Below are positions 43,394-53,233 of a stretch of DNA of 64,000 nucleotides, in pieces. This stretch comes from Mangrovicoccus sp. HB161399 (GTDB lineage: Bacteria; Pseudomonadota; Alphaproteobacteria; Rhodobacterales; Rhodobacteraceae). The stretch covers positions 62,001 to 126,000 of the forward strand of contig NZ_JAATVU010000009.1 in NCBI RefSeq assembly GCF_013184745.1. Reading direction: 5' to 3'. A program made the translations under genes and the position numbers. Positions within the stretch are counted from its first letter, which is position 1; every line of letters starts with the position of its first letter. The notes under the pieces were generated by a model. The model was not told the DNA's origin, did no database searches, and saw only the letters and a list, made by a program, of their open reading frames with translations.

Positions 43394-44635
43394 TCAGTCG
43401 GCCAGGCTGACGAGTCCGCCGCTCTGGCGGGCGATGCGGCCCTCCAGCTCCAGCGCCAGAAGCACCGGCGACAGCTCGCTGGCGGGCAGGCCGAGATCGC
43501 GGATCAGCTGGTCCTCTGCGATGGGCGAAGGACCGATGCGGGAGAGGATTTGCTGATGCAGGGGCACGACCTGGGCCGCCGGGCGCGGGTCGGCGGGGGC
43601 GGGCGGATGGCCGCCATTCGCGGCGCGTCCGCTGCCGCGCCGCAGCGGCGCCCGGGCAGGGTCGGGACGGGAGATCGCGGCCTGGTGCTGCAGCGCCTGA
43701 TCGCGCCAGTTTGACGCAACCCGCTTCTCCGGCAGGGCGAGCGGCCCCAGCGCCTCTACGATGTCGTCGATTCCGCGCACAAGGCGGGCGCCGTCGCGGA
43801 TCAGCATGTTGCAGCCCGAAGCGCGGGCGTCGAAGGGATGGCCCGGCACCGCCATGACCTCGCGCCCCTGGTCGAGCGCGGCACGCGCGGTGATCAGGCT
43901 GCCGGAGCGCGCCGCTGCCTCGACCACGACGACGCCATGCGCCAGCCCCGAGATGATGCGGTTGCGGGGCGGGAAGTGCCGCGACTGCGGCTGCAGCCCG
44001 ATCGCCTGTTCCGACAGGCGCAGGCCATCGCGGCCGATTTCGCGGAAAAGCACTGCGTTTTCCTGCGGGTAGACGGCATCGACGCCGCCTGCGAGCACGG
44101 CGACGGTGCCGGTGCGGAGGGAGGCGCCATGGGCGGCCGCGTCGATGCCGCGCGCCAGTCCGGAGACCACGGCGAAGCCTGCCTCGCCGAGCGCGCCGGC
44201 GAGCAAACGCGCCATGCGCTCGCCCAGAGACGACGCATTGCGGGCGCCCACAAGGGCGATCATCGGGGCGTGGAGAAGCTCGGTCCGCCCGGCTGCCCAG
44301 AGCAGCGGCGGCGCGTCGGCGGTTTCGGCGAGTAGCGCCGGATAGTCGGGATCGCCAAGGCAGACGAGGCGCGCGCCGCATTTGCGGGCCGCCTTCATTT
44401 CCGCCCGCGCGGCCTCGACGGAGCAGGGCGCGTAATCCGCGACTCCGGCTGCGCGCGCCACCTCGGGCAGGGCCTCGAGCGCCGCTGCCGCGGTGCCGTG
44501 TTCGTCGATCAATCTGTGGAAAGTTGCCACCCCGACCCGGCGGGATCGAAATAGGCGGAGCCACGATAACCTGTCTTCTTCCAACTTGGGTGGGGTGAGG
44601 GGTGTGGGGATGGAAGAATACAGTGTCTTGGTCAT
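43394..44635 (-). CDS. dprA: DNA-processing protein DprA
   Basis: Loads RecA on incoming single-stranded DNA during natural transformation; in many non-competent bacteria it is conserved with unclear role. The Rossmann-like core has IALVGARNASSLGERMARLL, VVSGLARGIDAAAHGASL and GTVAVLAGGVDAVYPQEN; a C-terminal winged helix (PIAEDQLIRDLGLPASEL) is present. The ATG at 44635 has GGAG 7 bases upstream. 413 aa. Lies upstream of topA as in many Rhodobacterales. Confidence 0.93.
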   Translation of the reverse strand: MTKTLYSSIPTPLTPPKLEEDRLSWLRLFRSRRVGVATFHRLIDEHGTAAAALEALPEVARAAGVADYAPCSVEAARAEMKAARKCGARLVCLGDPDYPALLAETADAPPLLWAAGRTELLHAPMIALVGARNASSLGERMARLLAGALGEAGFAVVSGLARGIDAAAHGASLRTGTVAVLAGGVDAVYPQENAVLFREIGRDGLRLSEQAIGLQPQSRHFPPRNRIISGLAHGVVVVEAAARSGSLITARAALDQGREVMAVPGHPFDARASGCNMLIRDGARLVRGIDDIVEALGPLALPEKRVASNWRDQALQHQAAISRPDPARAPLRRGSGRAANGGHPPAPADPRPAAQVVPLHQQILSRIGPSPIAEDQLIRDLGLPASELSPVLLALELEGRIARQSGGLVSLAD

Positions 44636-44738
44636 CGCAGCTCCGCCCGAGGGGTGAAGCCAACATGGCGTTCTTAAGGTTAACGCTGGGTGAACGGATG
44701 CAGGGCCAGTCGAGAAAAAATGGAATATCTCGCTTTTT

Positions 44739-46160
44739 TCACGATCCCGCGCCACCGACCGTCAGGCCGCCCATGAGAAGCGTCGGCTGGCCCACGCCGA
44801 CCGGCACCCATTGCCCGGATTTTCCGCAATTGCCGATTCCCGGGTCGAGCGCCATGTCGTTTGCGATCGCACGGATTCGCTTCATTGCCGCCGGTCCGTC
44901 GCCGATCAGGGTTGCGCCGCGCACCGGCGCGCCCACCTTGCCGTCCTTGACGCGGTAGGCCTCGGTGCAGTTGAAGACGAACTTGCCGTTGGTGATGTCG
45001 ACCTGGCCGCCGCCGAAGCCGACGGCATAGATCCCGTCCTTCAGTTCCGACAGGACGTCATCCGGCGTGGCGTCGCCGCCCAGCATGTAGGTGTTGGTCA
45101 TGCGCGGCATCGGGATATGGGCATGGCTCTGGCGGCGGCCGTTGCCGGTGGGCTTCACGCCCATCAGCCGCGCGTTCTGGCGGTCCTGCATGTAGCCGAC
45201 CAGCACGCCGTCCTCGATCAGCACGGTGCGCTCCGAGGGCGTGCCCTCGTCATCGACGGTGATCGAGCCGCGCCGGTCGGGGATCGTGCCGTCGTCCAGA
45301 ACCGTCACGCCCTTGGCCGCGACCTGCTGGCCCATCAGCCCGGCAAAGGCGGAGCTGCCCTTGCGGTTGAAATCGCCTTCCAGCCCGTGGCCCACCGCCT
45401 CGTGCAGCATGACGCCCGGCCATCCGCAGCCCAGCACGACGTCCATCTGGCCCGCGGGGGCGGGGACGGCCTCAAGGTTCACCAGTGCGATGCGCAGCGC
45501 CTCCTTCACCGATGATTGCCACAGCTCCGGCTCCAGCAGCCCGGTCAGCGCGGTGCGGCCGCCGCCGCCGGCATTGCCGCTTTCGCGGCGGCCGTTCTGC
45601 TCGACGATGACGGAGACGGACAGCCGGGTCATCGGGCGGGTGTCCTCGACCATGTGGCCGTCGGCCCGCAGGATCACCACCTGCTGCAGGGAGGCCGCAA
45701 TGGTCGCCGAAACCTGCACCACGCGCTTGTCGAGGTCGCGGGCGAAGGAGTCGATCTCGCGCAGGGTCTCCACCTTCACCGGGAAGGCGGCGTCCTCGAT
45801 CGGGTCGAAGGCCCTGTAGAGATGCCGGTTGGTGCCCTGCGGCGCGTCGGCCATCACGCCGCCGCCCTCGCCAACGGCCAGCCGCGCCGTCGCCACGGCG
45901 CGGCGCAAAGCCTGCTCGGAGATTTCCGTCGAATGCGCATAGCCCGCGGTCTCGCCCTTCACCGCGCGCAGGCCGAATCCCTCGGAGGCATCGAAACTTG
46001 CCGTCCGGAGCCGCCCGTCGTCGAAGGCCAGGACCTCCGAGCGGCGGCGCTCCAGGAACAGCTCGCCGTCATCGGCGCCGCGGGTTGCCTCGGCGACAAG
46101 CCCCTGCGCGGTGTCGCGGTCAAGGCCCGTCTCGAACGGGGCGAAGGGCTGGAGTGCCAT
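44739..46160 (-). CDS. tldD: Metalloprotease TldD
   Basis: Forms the TldD/TldE protease that matures peptides such as microcins and modifies toxins. The zinc motif HEAVGHGLEGD and the downstream NPKD-type region are conserved; the C-terminal part GNCGKSGQWVPVGVGQPTLLMGGLTVGG matches the family. 473 aa is normal. No tldE (pmbA) in the window. Divergent from ctaC across 177 bp. Confidence 0.93.
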   Translation of the reverse strand: MALQPFAPFETGLDRDTAQGLVAEATRGADDGELFLERRRSEVLAFDDGRLRTASFDASEGFGLRAVKGETAGYAHSTEISEQALRRAVATARLAVGEGGGVMADAPQGTNRHLYRAFDPIEDAAFPVKVETLREIDSFARDLDKRVVQVSATIAASLQQVVILRADGHMVEDTRPMTRLSVSVIVEQNGRRESGNAGGGGRTALTGLLEPELWQSSVKEALRIALVNLEAVPAPAGQMDVVLGCGWPGVMLHEAVGHGLEGDFNRKGSSAFAGLMGQQVAAKGVTVLDDGTIPDRRGSITVDDEGTPSERTVLIEDGVLVGYMQDRQNARLMGVKPTGNGRRQSHAHIPMPRMTNTYMLGGDATPDDVLSELKDGIYAVGFGGGQVDITNGKFVFNCTEAYRVKDGKVGAPVRGATLIGDGPAAMKRIRAIANDMALDPGIGNCGKSGQWVPVGVGQPTLLMGGLTVGGAGS

Positions 46161-46177
46161 CTCGTTTCCTTTGTTTT

Positions 46178-46191
46178 CTGATCGAGATCAA
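46178..46191. promoter_or_regulatory. FNR/FnrL-like box
   Basis: CTGATCGAGATCAA differs by one base from the FNR consensus TTGAT-N4-ATCAA. It lies 18 bp before tldD and about 147 bp before ctaC. If it binds FnrL it could repress tldD or act on the oxidase operon; no supporting promoter elements were identified. Confidence 0.4.
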
Positions 46192-46337
46192 ATTCTTGTG
46201 GACCTCCGGGCACGGCTGCGTTTTAGTCGAATGCAGAAAGTGCCGGCGGAAGACCGGTCATCGGAAAGAACACCCCGCGCGGGCCGGAAGGTCAAGCCGC
46301 CGCGTCGCGTGCCGGGATGGCGTACATGGGAGGAAAC

Positions 46338-47201
46338 ATGCGACTGACCAAGTCATTGGCCAGTCCGGCAGCTGCGCTTGCGGCCATGCTGTCCGGACCG
46401 GCCGTTTTCGCGCAGGAAGCCCTCGGGCAGCTGGAGACCATCGGCAAGCCGCATCAGGGCGGCATCGGGTTCCAGCCCGCGGCGACCGAGCTGGCGCGCG
46501 ACATCCACTGGCTCGACGGGTTCATCCTGGTGATCATCACCGTGATCGTGCTGCTGGTGACCGCGCTGATGGCTTGGGTGGTGATCCGCTACAACCACAG
46601 GTCCAACCCCAAGCCGGCGGGCTTCACCCACAATTCGCCGCTGGAAGTCGCCTGGACGATCGTGCCGATCCTGATCCTGGTCTTCATCGGCGCCTTCTCC
46701 CTGCCGATCCTGTTCAAGCAGCAGGAAATTCCCGATGGCGACATGACCATCAAGGTGACCGGCTACCAGTGGTTCTGGGGCTATGAATATGTCGACGAGG
46801 GATTCGGCTACGACAGCTTCCTGCTGCCGCGGGAACAGCTCGCGGAATACGGCTACAATGACGACGAATACCTTCTGGCGGTCGACTCTCCGCTGGTCCT
46901 GCCGGTGGGCAAGGTGATCGTGGTCCAGATCACGGGGGCGGACGTGATCCACTCCTGGGCGATGCCCTCCTTCGGAGTGAAGCAGGATGCAGTGCCGGGA
47001 CGGCTTGCACAGGCCTGGTTCAAGATCGAAAAGGAGGGGGTCTATTTCGGCCAGTGCTCCGAACTCTGCGGCAAGGACCATGCCTTCATGCCGATCACCA
47101 TCAAGGCGGTCAGCGAGGAGGCCTATGCGCAGTGGCTCGAAAGCGCTAAGGCGGAATATGCCGGCCTGCCGTCTTCCCTGAAGGTGGCTTCGGCCGATTG
47201 A
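46338..47201 (+). CDS. ctaC: Cytochrome c oxidase subunit II
   Basis: Carries the CuA centre that receives electrons from cytochrome c. A signal peptide (cleavage after VFA-Q) precedes two transmembrane helices (about 62-85 and 103-125). The aromatic patch GYQWFWGYEY and the CuA ligands in HSWAMPSFG, QCSELCGKDHAFM (two Cys, His, Met) are intact. The ATG at 46338 has GGGAGGA 4 bases upstream. First gene of the ctaC-ctaB-orf-ctaG-ctaE operon. Confidence 0.96.
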   Translation: MRLTKSLASPAAALAAMLSGPAVFAQEALGQLETIGKPHQGGIGFQPAATELARDIHWLDGFILVIITVIVLLVTALMAWVVIRYNHRSNPKPAGFTHNSPLEVAWTIVPILILVFIGAFSLPILFKQQEIPDGDMTIKVTGYQWFWGYEYVDEGFGYDSFLLPREQLAEYGYNDDEYLLAVDSPLVLPVGKVIVVQITGADVIHSWAMPSFGVKQDAVPGRLAQAWFKIEKEGVYFGQCSELCGKDHAFMPITIKAVSEEAYAQWLESAKAEYAGLPSSLKVASAD

Positions 47202-47259
47202 ACCTTGAGGGAGGCAACTTTGCGGGATCCGCGGCAGGCGGATCCTCATGGAAGGCTAG

Positions 47260-48201
47260 ATGACTGATTCTGCTGTCATTACAAATGAGCGCGAAGCCGG
47301 TTTCGGCGACTACGTAGCCCTGTTGAAGCCGCGGGTGATGTCGCTTGTCGTCTTCACCGCGCTGGTCGGCCTGCTGGTCGCGCCGGTGCCCGTGCACCCC
47401 GTCGTCGGCTTCGCGGCGATCCTGTTCATCGCCATCGGCGGGGGCGCCTCGGGGGCGCTCAACATGTGGTGGGATGCCGATATCGACCGCATCATGACCC
47501 GCACGCAGCGCCGGCCGATTCCCTCGGGAAAGGTCGGATCCGAGGAGGCGCTGGCGCTGGGACTGGCGCTGTCGGGCCTGTCCGTGGTCATGCTGGGCCT
47601 CGCGGCCAACGTCATGGCCGGGGCGCTGCTGGCGTTCACGATCTTTTTCTATGTCGTGATCTACACGATGTGGCTGAAGCGCTGGACACCGCAGAACATC
47701 GTCATCGGCGGCGCCGCCGGGGCCTTCCCGCCGATGATCGGCTGGGCCGCGGCCACCGGCGGGATCTCGGTCGAGTCGGTGCTGATGTTCCTGCTGACCT
47801 TCATGTGGACGCCGCCCCATTTCTGGGCGCTCGCGCTCTTCATGAAGTCCGACTACAGCGAGGCCGGGGTGCCGATGCTGACCGTGACCCACGGCCATGA
47901 CGCCACCCGCCGCCACATCCTGGCCTACACGGTGCTGCTCGCGCCGGTCGGCGTGGCGCTGGCCTTCACCTCGATCGGCGGCCCGGCGACCCTCGCCGCG
48001 GCGGTGGTGCTGAACCTGCTGTTCCTCAAGGGCGCCTGGGCGATCTTCCGGCGCAGCACGGAACAGGCGGTGGCCGACAGCTACGCAACCGAGAAGCGGG
48101 TCTTCAAGTTCTCGCTGCTCTATCTCTTCGCGATGTTCGGCGCGCTGCTGGCGGATGCCACGTTCCGCGCCCTCGGCTGGGGACTTCACATATGGCCATA
48201 A
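47260..48201 (+). CDS. ctaB: Protoheme IX farnesyltransferase
   Basis: Adds a farnesyl group to heme b, making heme o for CtaA. A UbiA-type prenyltransferase with about nine helices and the Asp-rich motif [19 protein letters not shown] (about 68-86), where the prenyl diphosphate and Mg bind, plus [11 protein letters not shown]. 313 aa. Its end overlaps the next small gene by 10 bases. Confidence 0.95.
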   Translation: MTDSAVITNEREAGFGDYVALLKPRVMSLVVFTALVGLLVAPVPVHPVVGFAAILFIAIGGGASGALNMWWDADIDRIMTRTQRRPIPSGKVGSEEALALGLALSGLSVVMLGLAANVMAGALLAFTIFFYVVIYTMWLKRWTPQNIVIGGAAGAFPPMIGWAAATGGISVESVLMFLLTFMWTPPHFWALALFMKSDYSEAGVPMLTVTHGHDATRRHILAYTVLLAPVGVALAFTSIGGPATLAAAVVLNLLFLKGAWAIFRRSTEQAVADSYATEKRVFKFSLLYLFAMFGALLADATFRALGWGLHIWP

Positions 48202-48380
48202 CACGGCTGCATGAAATCCATGCGCGCCGCTTCGGGCGCAACCTTGGGGTCGGGCTCTGCCTTGCCTGCTTCGTGGCGCTGGTCTTCGGGCTGACCGTCG
48301 CGAAGGTGTCGGGCGGCGGCGCGACCCAGGCCTTCGACCACGTGGTCCGGCCGGAATTGGCACAGGGGCAGGGCGGATGA
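48192..48380 (+). CDS. Small single-pass membrane protein in the cta operon, 62 aa
   Basis: One transmembrane helix (about 18-40: [21 protein letters not shown]) after a basic N-terminus, with a short hydrophilic tail. Small ORFs in this position between ctaB and ctaG are common in Paracoccus and Rhodobacter relatives. Overlaps at both ends (10 bases with ctaB, 4 with ctaG) show translational coupling. It is probably an oxidase assembly or structural factor, but there is no direct motif. Confidence 0.8.
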   Translation: MAITRLHEIHARRFGRNLGVGLCLACFVALVFGLTVAKVSGGGATQAFDHVVRPELAQGQGG

Positions 48381-48961
48381 AGCTCGACGGCACCCGGAAG
48401 ACGCTCGCTGCCACGATCGGCACGGTTCTCTTCATGGGGGCCATGGCCTGGGCCGCCGTGCCCTTCTACAGCTGGTTCTGCCGGGTGACCGGATTCGGCG
48501 GCGCCACCAGCGTCGCCGTGCAGGGCGCCGACCACGTTCTGGACCGGGAGGTGACGATCCGCTTCGACGCCTCCAAGGACCGCAACATGCCCTGGGAATT
48601 CAAGCCGCTCCAGCGCGAGATGAAGCTGAAGATCGGCGAGACCGGCATTGCCTTCTACGAGGCGACGAACCCGACCGACCGGACCATCGCCGGCTCCGCA
48701 ACCTACAATGTCACGCCCTACGAGGCGGGCGGGTTCTTCACCAAGATCGACTGCTTCTGCTTCACCATGCAGGTGCTGAAGCCGGGCGAGACCGCGCAGA
48801 TGCCGGTCACCTTCTATGTCGATCCGGAGATCGTGACCGACCGGGACGCGAAATTCGTCCACACGATCACGCTGTCCTACACGTTCTACGAAACCGATCT
48901 GCCCGAAGACCGTGCGGAGGCGGTCCCGGGCAGTGCTGCGGAGACGCCCAAGGGAGGATAA
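48377..48961 (+). CDS. ctaG: Cytochrome c oxidase assembly protein CtaG (Cox11)
   Basis: Membrane-anchored copper chaperone that delivers Cu to the CuB site of subunit I. One N-terminal helix (about 11-31) is followed by an immunoglobulin-like periplasmic domain with the copper motif KIDCFCFTMQ. 194 aa is normal. Lies 6 bases before ctaE. Confidence 0.95.
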   Translation: MKLDGTRKTLAATIGTVLFMGAMAWAAVPFYSWFCRVTGFGGATSVAVQGADHVLDREVTIRFDASKDRNMPWEFKPLQREMKLKIGETGIAFYEATNPTDRTIAGSATYNVTPYEAGGFFTKIDCFCFTMQVLKPGETAQMPVTFYVDPEIVTDRDAKFVHTITLSYTFYETDLPEDRAEAVPGSAAETPKGG

Positions 48962-48967
48962 ACCGAA

Positions 48968-49771
48968 ATGGCGCATGCCAAGAACCATGACTACCACGTC
49001 CTGCCGCCTTCGATCTGGCCTTTCATCGGCGCGGTCGGGGCCTTCACGATGCTCTTCGGCGCGGTGCTGTGGATGCATGGCTCGATGCCCTGGATCTTCC
49101 TCGCGGGGCTGATCGCGGTGCTCTACACGATGTGGGGCTGGTGGGGCGACACCATCGCCGAGAATTTCGCGGGCGACCACACCCCGGTGGTGCAGATGAG
49201 CCTGCGCTACGGCTTCATCTTCTTCATCATGTCGGAGGTGATGTTCTTCGCGGCCTGGTTCTGGTCCTTCTTCAAGCATGCGATGTACCCGATGGGCCCG
49301 CAGAGCCCGCTGGTCGACGGCCAGTGGCCGCCCGCGGGGATCGAGACCTTCGACCCCTGGCACCTGCCGCTGATCAACACGCTGATCCTGCTCTGCTCGG
49401 GCTGCGCCGCCACCTGGGCGCACCATGCGCTGGTGCACGAGAACAACCGCAAGGACCTGCAGACCGGGCTGTTCATCGCCATCGTGCTGGGGGTGATGTT
49501 CACCGCCTTCCAGGCCTATGAATACAGCCATGCCGCCTTCGGGTTCGCCGGCAACATCTACGGCGCGAACTTCTTCATGGCGACGGGCTTCCACGGCGCG
49601 CACGTGATCATCGGCACGATCTTCCTGACCGTCTGCCTGATCCGGGCGACCCGCGGCCATTTCAGCCCCGAAAGCCATATCGGCTTCGAGGCGGCGGCCT
49701 GGTACTGGCACTTCGTCGACGTGGTCTGGCTGTTCCTCTTCGCGGCGGTCTACATCTGGGGATCGTCCTGA
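48968..49771 (+). CDS. ctaE: Cytochrome c oxidase subunit III
   Basis: Seven-helix subunit that stabilises the aa3 oxidase and carries lipids. Typical motifs: [46 protein letters not shown] and a C-terminal [15 protein letters not shown]. 267 aa is normal. A strong hairpin follows. Subunit I (ctaD) is not in this window. Confidence 0.96.
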   Translation: MAHAKNHDYHVLPPSIWPFIGAVGAFTMLFGAVLWMHGSMPWIFLAGLIAVLYTMWGWWGDTIAENFAGDHTPVVQMSLRYGFIFFIMSEVMFFAAWFWSFFKHAMYPMGPQSPLVDGQWPPAGIETFDPWHLPLINTLILLCSGCAATWAHHALVHENNRKDLQTGLFIAIVLGVMFTAFQAYEYSHAAFGFAGNIYGANFFMATGFHGAHVIIGTIFLTVCLIRATRGHFSPESHIGFEAAAWYWHFVDVVWLFLFAAVYIWGSS

Positions 49772-49828
49772 ACCATTTGACGCCCGGGGCGCGGGTCCGC
49801 TTGCGCCGGGGCGGGATTTCGGACAAGA

Positions 49829-49862
49829 GCAGGGGCGCGGATCGGAGGATCCGCGCCCCTGC
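49829..49862 (+). terminator. Fifteen-bp hairpin after ctaE
   Basis: Perfect 15-bp stem (49829-49843 and 49848-49862) with a GGAG loop. No T tract follows, so it may act as a processing or partial stop between the oxidase genes and surf1. Confidence 0.6.
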
Positions 49863-49880
49863 CGCGAGAGGAGGCCGTGC

Positions 49881-50567
49881 ATGTCCAGGTATATCGCCCC
49901 GCTGCTGATCGGCGTGCTCGGCACCGCGATCCTCGTCGGGCTGGGCGTCTGGCAGGTGCACCGGCTGCAGTGGAAAGAGGCCCTTCTGGCCGAGATCGCC
50001 GCGCGCATGGAGCTCGATCCGGTCGCGCTGCCAGAGCATCCCGACCCGGCATCGGACCGGTTCCGTCCGGTGGCTCTGCATGGCCGCGTCGGCAGCGAGC
50101 TGGCGCTGGTCTTCATTCCCCAAGCGGGCGGCGGCGGCGTGCGCATGCGCCTCATCCGGCCGCTGGAGCTGGAGAACGGCCGCCGCGTGCTGCTGGAGAT
50201 CGGCAATGCCGCACCGGAGGTTCTGGACCAGCTGGAGACGCTGCCGCGCTTTTCCGGCACCGGCATCCTCTACTGGCCGCAGGAGGTCGACCTGTTCACC
50301 CCCGGGCACGATGCGGGCACCAATGTCTGGTACGCGCGCGATCTCCCGGCAATGGCCGAGGAACTGGGGACCGAGCCGCTGCTGGTCATCGCCAGCGCCC
50401 GCGACCTGGGCAATCCGCTGATCCTGTCCTCGGAGCCCGATCCGTCGCGGATCGCGAACAATCATCTGCAATATGCCGTCACCTGGTTCGGTCTCGCGAT
50501 CGTCTGGGCGGGCATGACCGTCCTATGGCTGGCCCGCATCCGCCGGCGGCGGTATCTGGAAAGGTAA
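49881..50567 (+). CDS. SURF1-family oxidase assembly protein
   Basis: Heme a insertion factor for subunit I. It has the standard layout: N-terminal helix (about 4-24, ending GVWQVHRLQWKEALLAEI), a soluble periplasmic domain, and a C-terminal helix (about 200-220) beginning NNHLQYAVTWFGLA, which matches the SURF1 signature. 228 aa. Lies 4 bases before thrC, an arrangement shared with related genomes. Confidence 0.93.
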   Translation: MSRYIAPLLIGVLGTAILVGLGVWQVHRLQWKEALLAEIAARMELDPVALPEHPDPASDRFRPVALHGRVGSELALVFIPQAGGGGVRMRLIRPLELENGRRVLLEIGNAAPEVLDQLETLPRFSGTGILYWPQEVDLFTPGHDAGTNVWYARDLPAMAEELGTEPLLVIASARDLGNPLILSSEPDPSRIANNHLQYAVTWFGLAIVWAGMTVLWLARIRRRRYLER

Positions 50568-50571
50568 CGAA

Positions 50572-51963
50572 ATGCGCTATGTCTCGACCCGCGGAAACGC
50601 GCCCGTCCTGAGCTTCGAAGAGGCGATGCTGACCGGTCTTGCGCGCGACGGCGGGCTCTACGTCCCCGAGGCCATCCCGTCCTTCAGCGAGGCGGAGATC
50701 GCCGCTCTGGCCGGGCTCTCCTACGAGGAGGCGGCCTTCCGCGTGATGCGCCCCTTCACCGGCGATGCCTTCACCGACGAGGAATTCCGCGGCATCATCG
50801 CCCGTGCCTACGAAGGCTTCGGCCATGCTGCCCGCGCGCCGCTGGTGCAGCTGGGCCCGAACCATTTCCTTTGCGAGCTGTTCCACGGGCCGACCCTGGC
50901 CTTCAAGGACTTCGCGATGCAGCTGATCGGCCAGATGTTCGAGACCGCGCTGAAGCGGCGCGGCGACCGCGTGACCATCGTCGGCGCGACGAGCGGTGAC
51001 ACCGGCTCGGCGGCGATCGAGGCCTTCGGCGGTCTCGACGCGGTCGATGTCTTCATCATGTACCCGCATGGCCGCGTCTCCGAGGTGCAGCGCCGCCAAA
51101 TGACCACGCCGGCGGCAGCAAATGTCCATGCGCTGGCCGTGGAAGGCGATTTCGACGACTGCCAGGCGCGGCTGAAGGACATGTTCAACCATTTCGAGTT
51201 CCGCGACCGGGTGAAGCTGGCCGGGGTCAACTCGATCAACTGGGCGCGGGTTCTGGCGCAGGTCGTCTACTACTTCACCTCCGCCGTCAGCCTCGGCGCG
51301 CCCGCGCGCAAGGTCAGCTTCACCGTGCCGACGGGGAATTTCGGCGACATCTTCGCGGGCTACATCGCCAAGCGGATGGGGCTGCCGATCGACCGGCTGG
51401 TGATTGCCACCAACCAGAACGACATCCTGCACCGCACCATCGCCACCGGTCAGCACCGCAAGGAGGGCGTCACGCCCTCGATCAGCCCGTCGATGGACAT
51501 CCAGGTCAGTTCCAACTTCGAGCGCGCGCTGTTCGACGCCTATGACCGCGACGGCGCCGCCGTGGCGCGGCTGATGGACGAACTGAAGTCAGAAGGCGGG
51601 TTCGAAATCAGCCAGGGCGTGCTCGACAGGCTGCGCGAGACTTTCTCCTCGGGCCGCGCCAGCGAGGAGGAGACAGCGACTCAGATCGCCGAAACCTTCG
51701 CCGCGACCGGCGAGGTCCTGTGCCCGCACAGCGCCGTCGGCGTGAAAGTGGCCCTGGAGAACCTCGATCCTGCCGTTCCGATGATCACCCTGGCCACCGC
51801 GCATCCGGCAAAGTTCCCCGATGCCGTCCATGCGGCGATTGGCATCCGCCCCCCCCTTCCCAAGCGCATGGCGGATCTTTATGACCGTTCCGAAAGGGTG
51901 CTGCCGGTTGCCAACGACCTGGCGGTGCTGGAGGAGACTATTGAAGGGTTGATTTCCGCGTGA
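50572..51963 (+). CDS. thrC: Threonine synthase
   Basis: PLP enzyme that converts O-phosphohomoserine to threonine. The PLP Lys is K112 in TLAFKDFAMQ; the phosphate loop GATSGDTGSAAIEAF is at about 142-156. 463 aa matches the long class of bacterial and fungal ThrC. Its stop overlaps the GTG start of the M16 protease gene. Confidence 0.96.
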   Translation: MRYVSTRGNAPVLSFEEAMLTGLARDGGLYVPEAIPSFSEAEIAALAGLSYEEAAFRVMRPFTGDAFTDEEFRGIIARAYEGFGHAARAPLVQLGPNHFLCELFHGPTLAFKDFAMQLIGQMFETALKRRGDRVTIVGATSGDTGSAAIEAFGGLDAVDVFIMYPHGRVSEVQRRQMTTPAAANVHALAVEGDFDDCQARLKDMFNHFEFRDRVKLAGVNSINWARVLAQVVYYFTSAVSLGAPARKVSFTVPTGNFGDIFAGYIAKRMGLPIDRLVIATNQNDILHRTIATGQHRKEGVTPSISPSMDIQVSSNFERALFDAYDRDGAAVARLMDELKSEGGFEISQGVLDRLRETFSSGRASEEETATQIAETFAATGEVLCPHSAVGVKVALENLDPAVPMITLATAHPAKFPDAVHAAIGIRPPLPKRMADLYDRSERVLPVANDLAVLEETIEGLISA

Positions 51964-53222
51964 CTGTTCAGATCCACAGGCTGCCCAACGGGCTGCGCAT
52001 CGTTACCGAGCACATGCCGGGCCTCAAGTCGGCATCGCTCGGATTGTGGATCAATGCCGGGGGGCGACACGAACGCCCCGAACAGAACGGCATTGCCCAT
52101 TTCCTCGAACACATGGCGTTCAAGGGCACCAAGACCCGCAGTGCCCTGGAGATCGCCGAGGCGATCGAGGATGTCGGCGGCTACATCAACGCCTACACCT
52201 CGCGCGAGATGACCGCCTACTACACCCGCGTCCTCGAAGAGGACGTGCCGCTGGCGCTTGACGTGGTGTCCGACATCGTGCTGAACCCGCTGTTCGACCT
52301 GCGCGAGATCGAGGTGGAGCGCGGCGTGATCCTGCAGGAGATCGGCCAGGCGCTCGACACGCCGGACGACGTCGTCTTCGACTGGCTGCAGGAAGTGTCC
52401 TATCCCGGCCAGGCGCTCGGCCGCACCATCCTCGGCCCGGCCGAGCGGGTCGGCGCCTTTTCACGCGAGGATCTGTCGAAATTCGTGGCCGAGCGCTACG
52501 GCCCGGGACAGATGATCCTTTCGGCCGCCGGCGCGGTCGATCACGACAAGATCGTCAAGCAGGCCGAGTCACTGTTCGGCCATCTGAAATCCAGCTCCTT
52601 CGAGATCCCGGAACCGGCGAAATTCGCGGGCGGAGAGCGCCGCGAGCAGAAGACGCTGGAGCAGGTGCATTTCACGCTGGCCTTCGAAAGCCCCAGCTAC
52701 CGCGATCCGGGCATCTACACCGCGCAGATCTTCGCCACCGCGCTCGGCGGCGGCATGTCCTCACGGCTGTTCCAGGAGATCCGGGAGAAGCGCGGCCTAT
52801 GCTACTCGATCTTCGCCCAGGCGTCGGCCTACAGCGATACCGGCATGACCACGATCTATGCAGGCACCTCCGGCGAGCAGCTGGGCGAGCTCTGCGCGAT
52901 CACCATGGACGAGATCCGCAAGTCCGTCGGCGGGCTGACCGAAGCCGAGATCTCGCGGGCGCGGGCGCAGATGAAGGCCGGGCTGCTGATGGGGCTGGAA
53001 AGCCCGTCGGCCCGGGCCGAACGGCTGGCCCGCGTTCTGTCGATCTGGGACCGCGTGCCGTCGATCGAGGAGACGATCGAGAATATCGAGGCGGTCGATG
53101 CGCAGCGGCTGAAGGATTTCGGCGCCGGACTGGTGACCAGCTCGCCGCTGGCGATGGCGGTCTACGGTCCCGCGGTCCAGGCTCCCCCGATCGAGGAGCT
53201 GAGGAGCCGTCTGGCCGCCTGA
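51960..53222 (+). CDS. M16 zinc peptidase (mitochondrial-processing-peptidase-like)
   Basis: An insulinase-family protease related to the beta subunit of the mitochondrial processing peptidase. The inverted zinc motif is HFLEH (47-51), with the distal Glu in EIEVERGVILQEI. 420 aa gives the two-domain form. The GTG start overlaps the thrC stop. The thrC-M16 order is common in Rhodobacterales. Confidence 0.92.
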   Translation: MTVQIHRLPNGLRIVTEHMPGLKSASLGLWINAGGRHERPEQNGIAHFLEHMAFKGTKTRSALEIAEAIEDVGGYINAYTSREMTAYYTRVLEEDVPLALDVVSDIVLNPLFDLREIEVERGVILQEIGQALDTPDDVVFDWLQEVSYPGQALGRTILGPAERVGAFSREDLSKFVAERYGPGQMILSAAGAVDHDKIVKQAESLFGHLKSSSFEIPEPAKFAGGERREQKTLEQVHFTLAFESPSYRDPGIYTAQIFATALGGGMSSRLFQEIREKRGLCYSIFAQASAYSDTGMTTIYAGTSGEQLGELCAITMDEIRKSVGGLTEAEISRARAQMKAGLLMGLESPSARAERLARVLSIWDRVPSIEETIENIEAVDAQRLKDFGAGLVTSSPLAMAVYGPAVQAPPIEELRSRLAA

Positions 53223-53233
53223 GGTCCCCGCCG

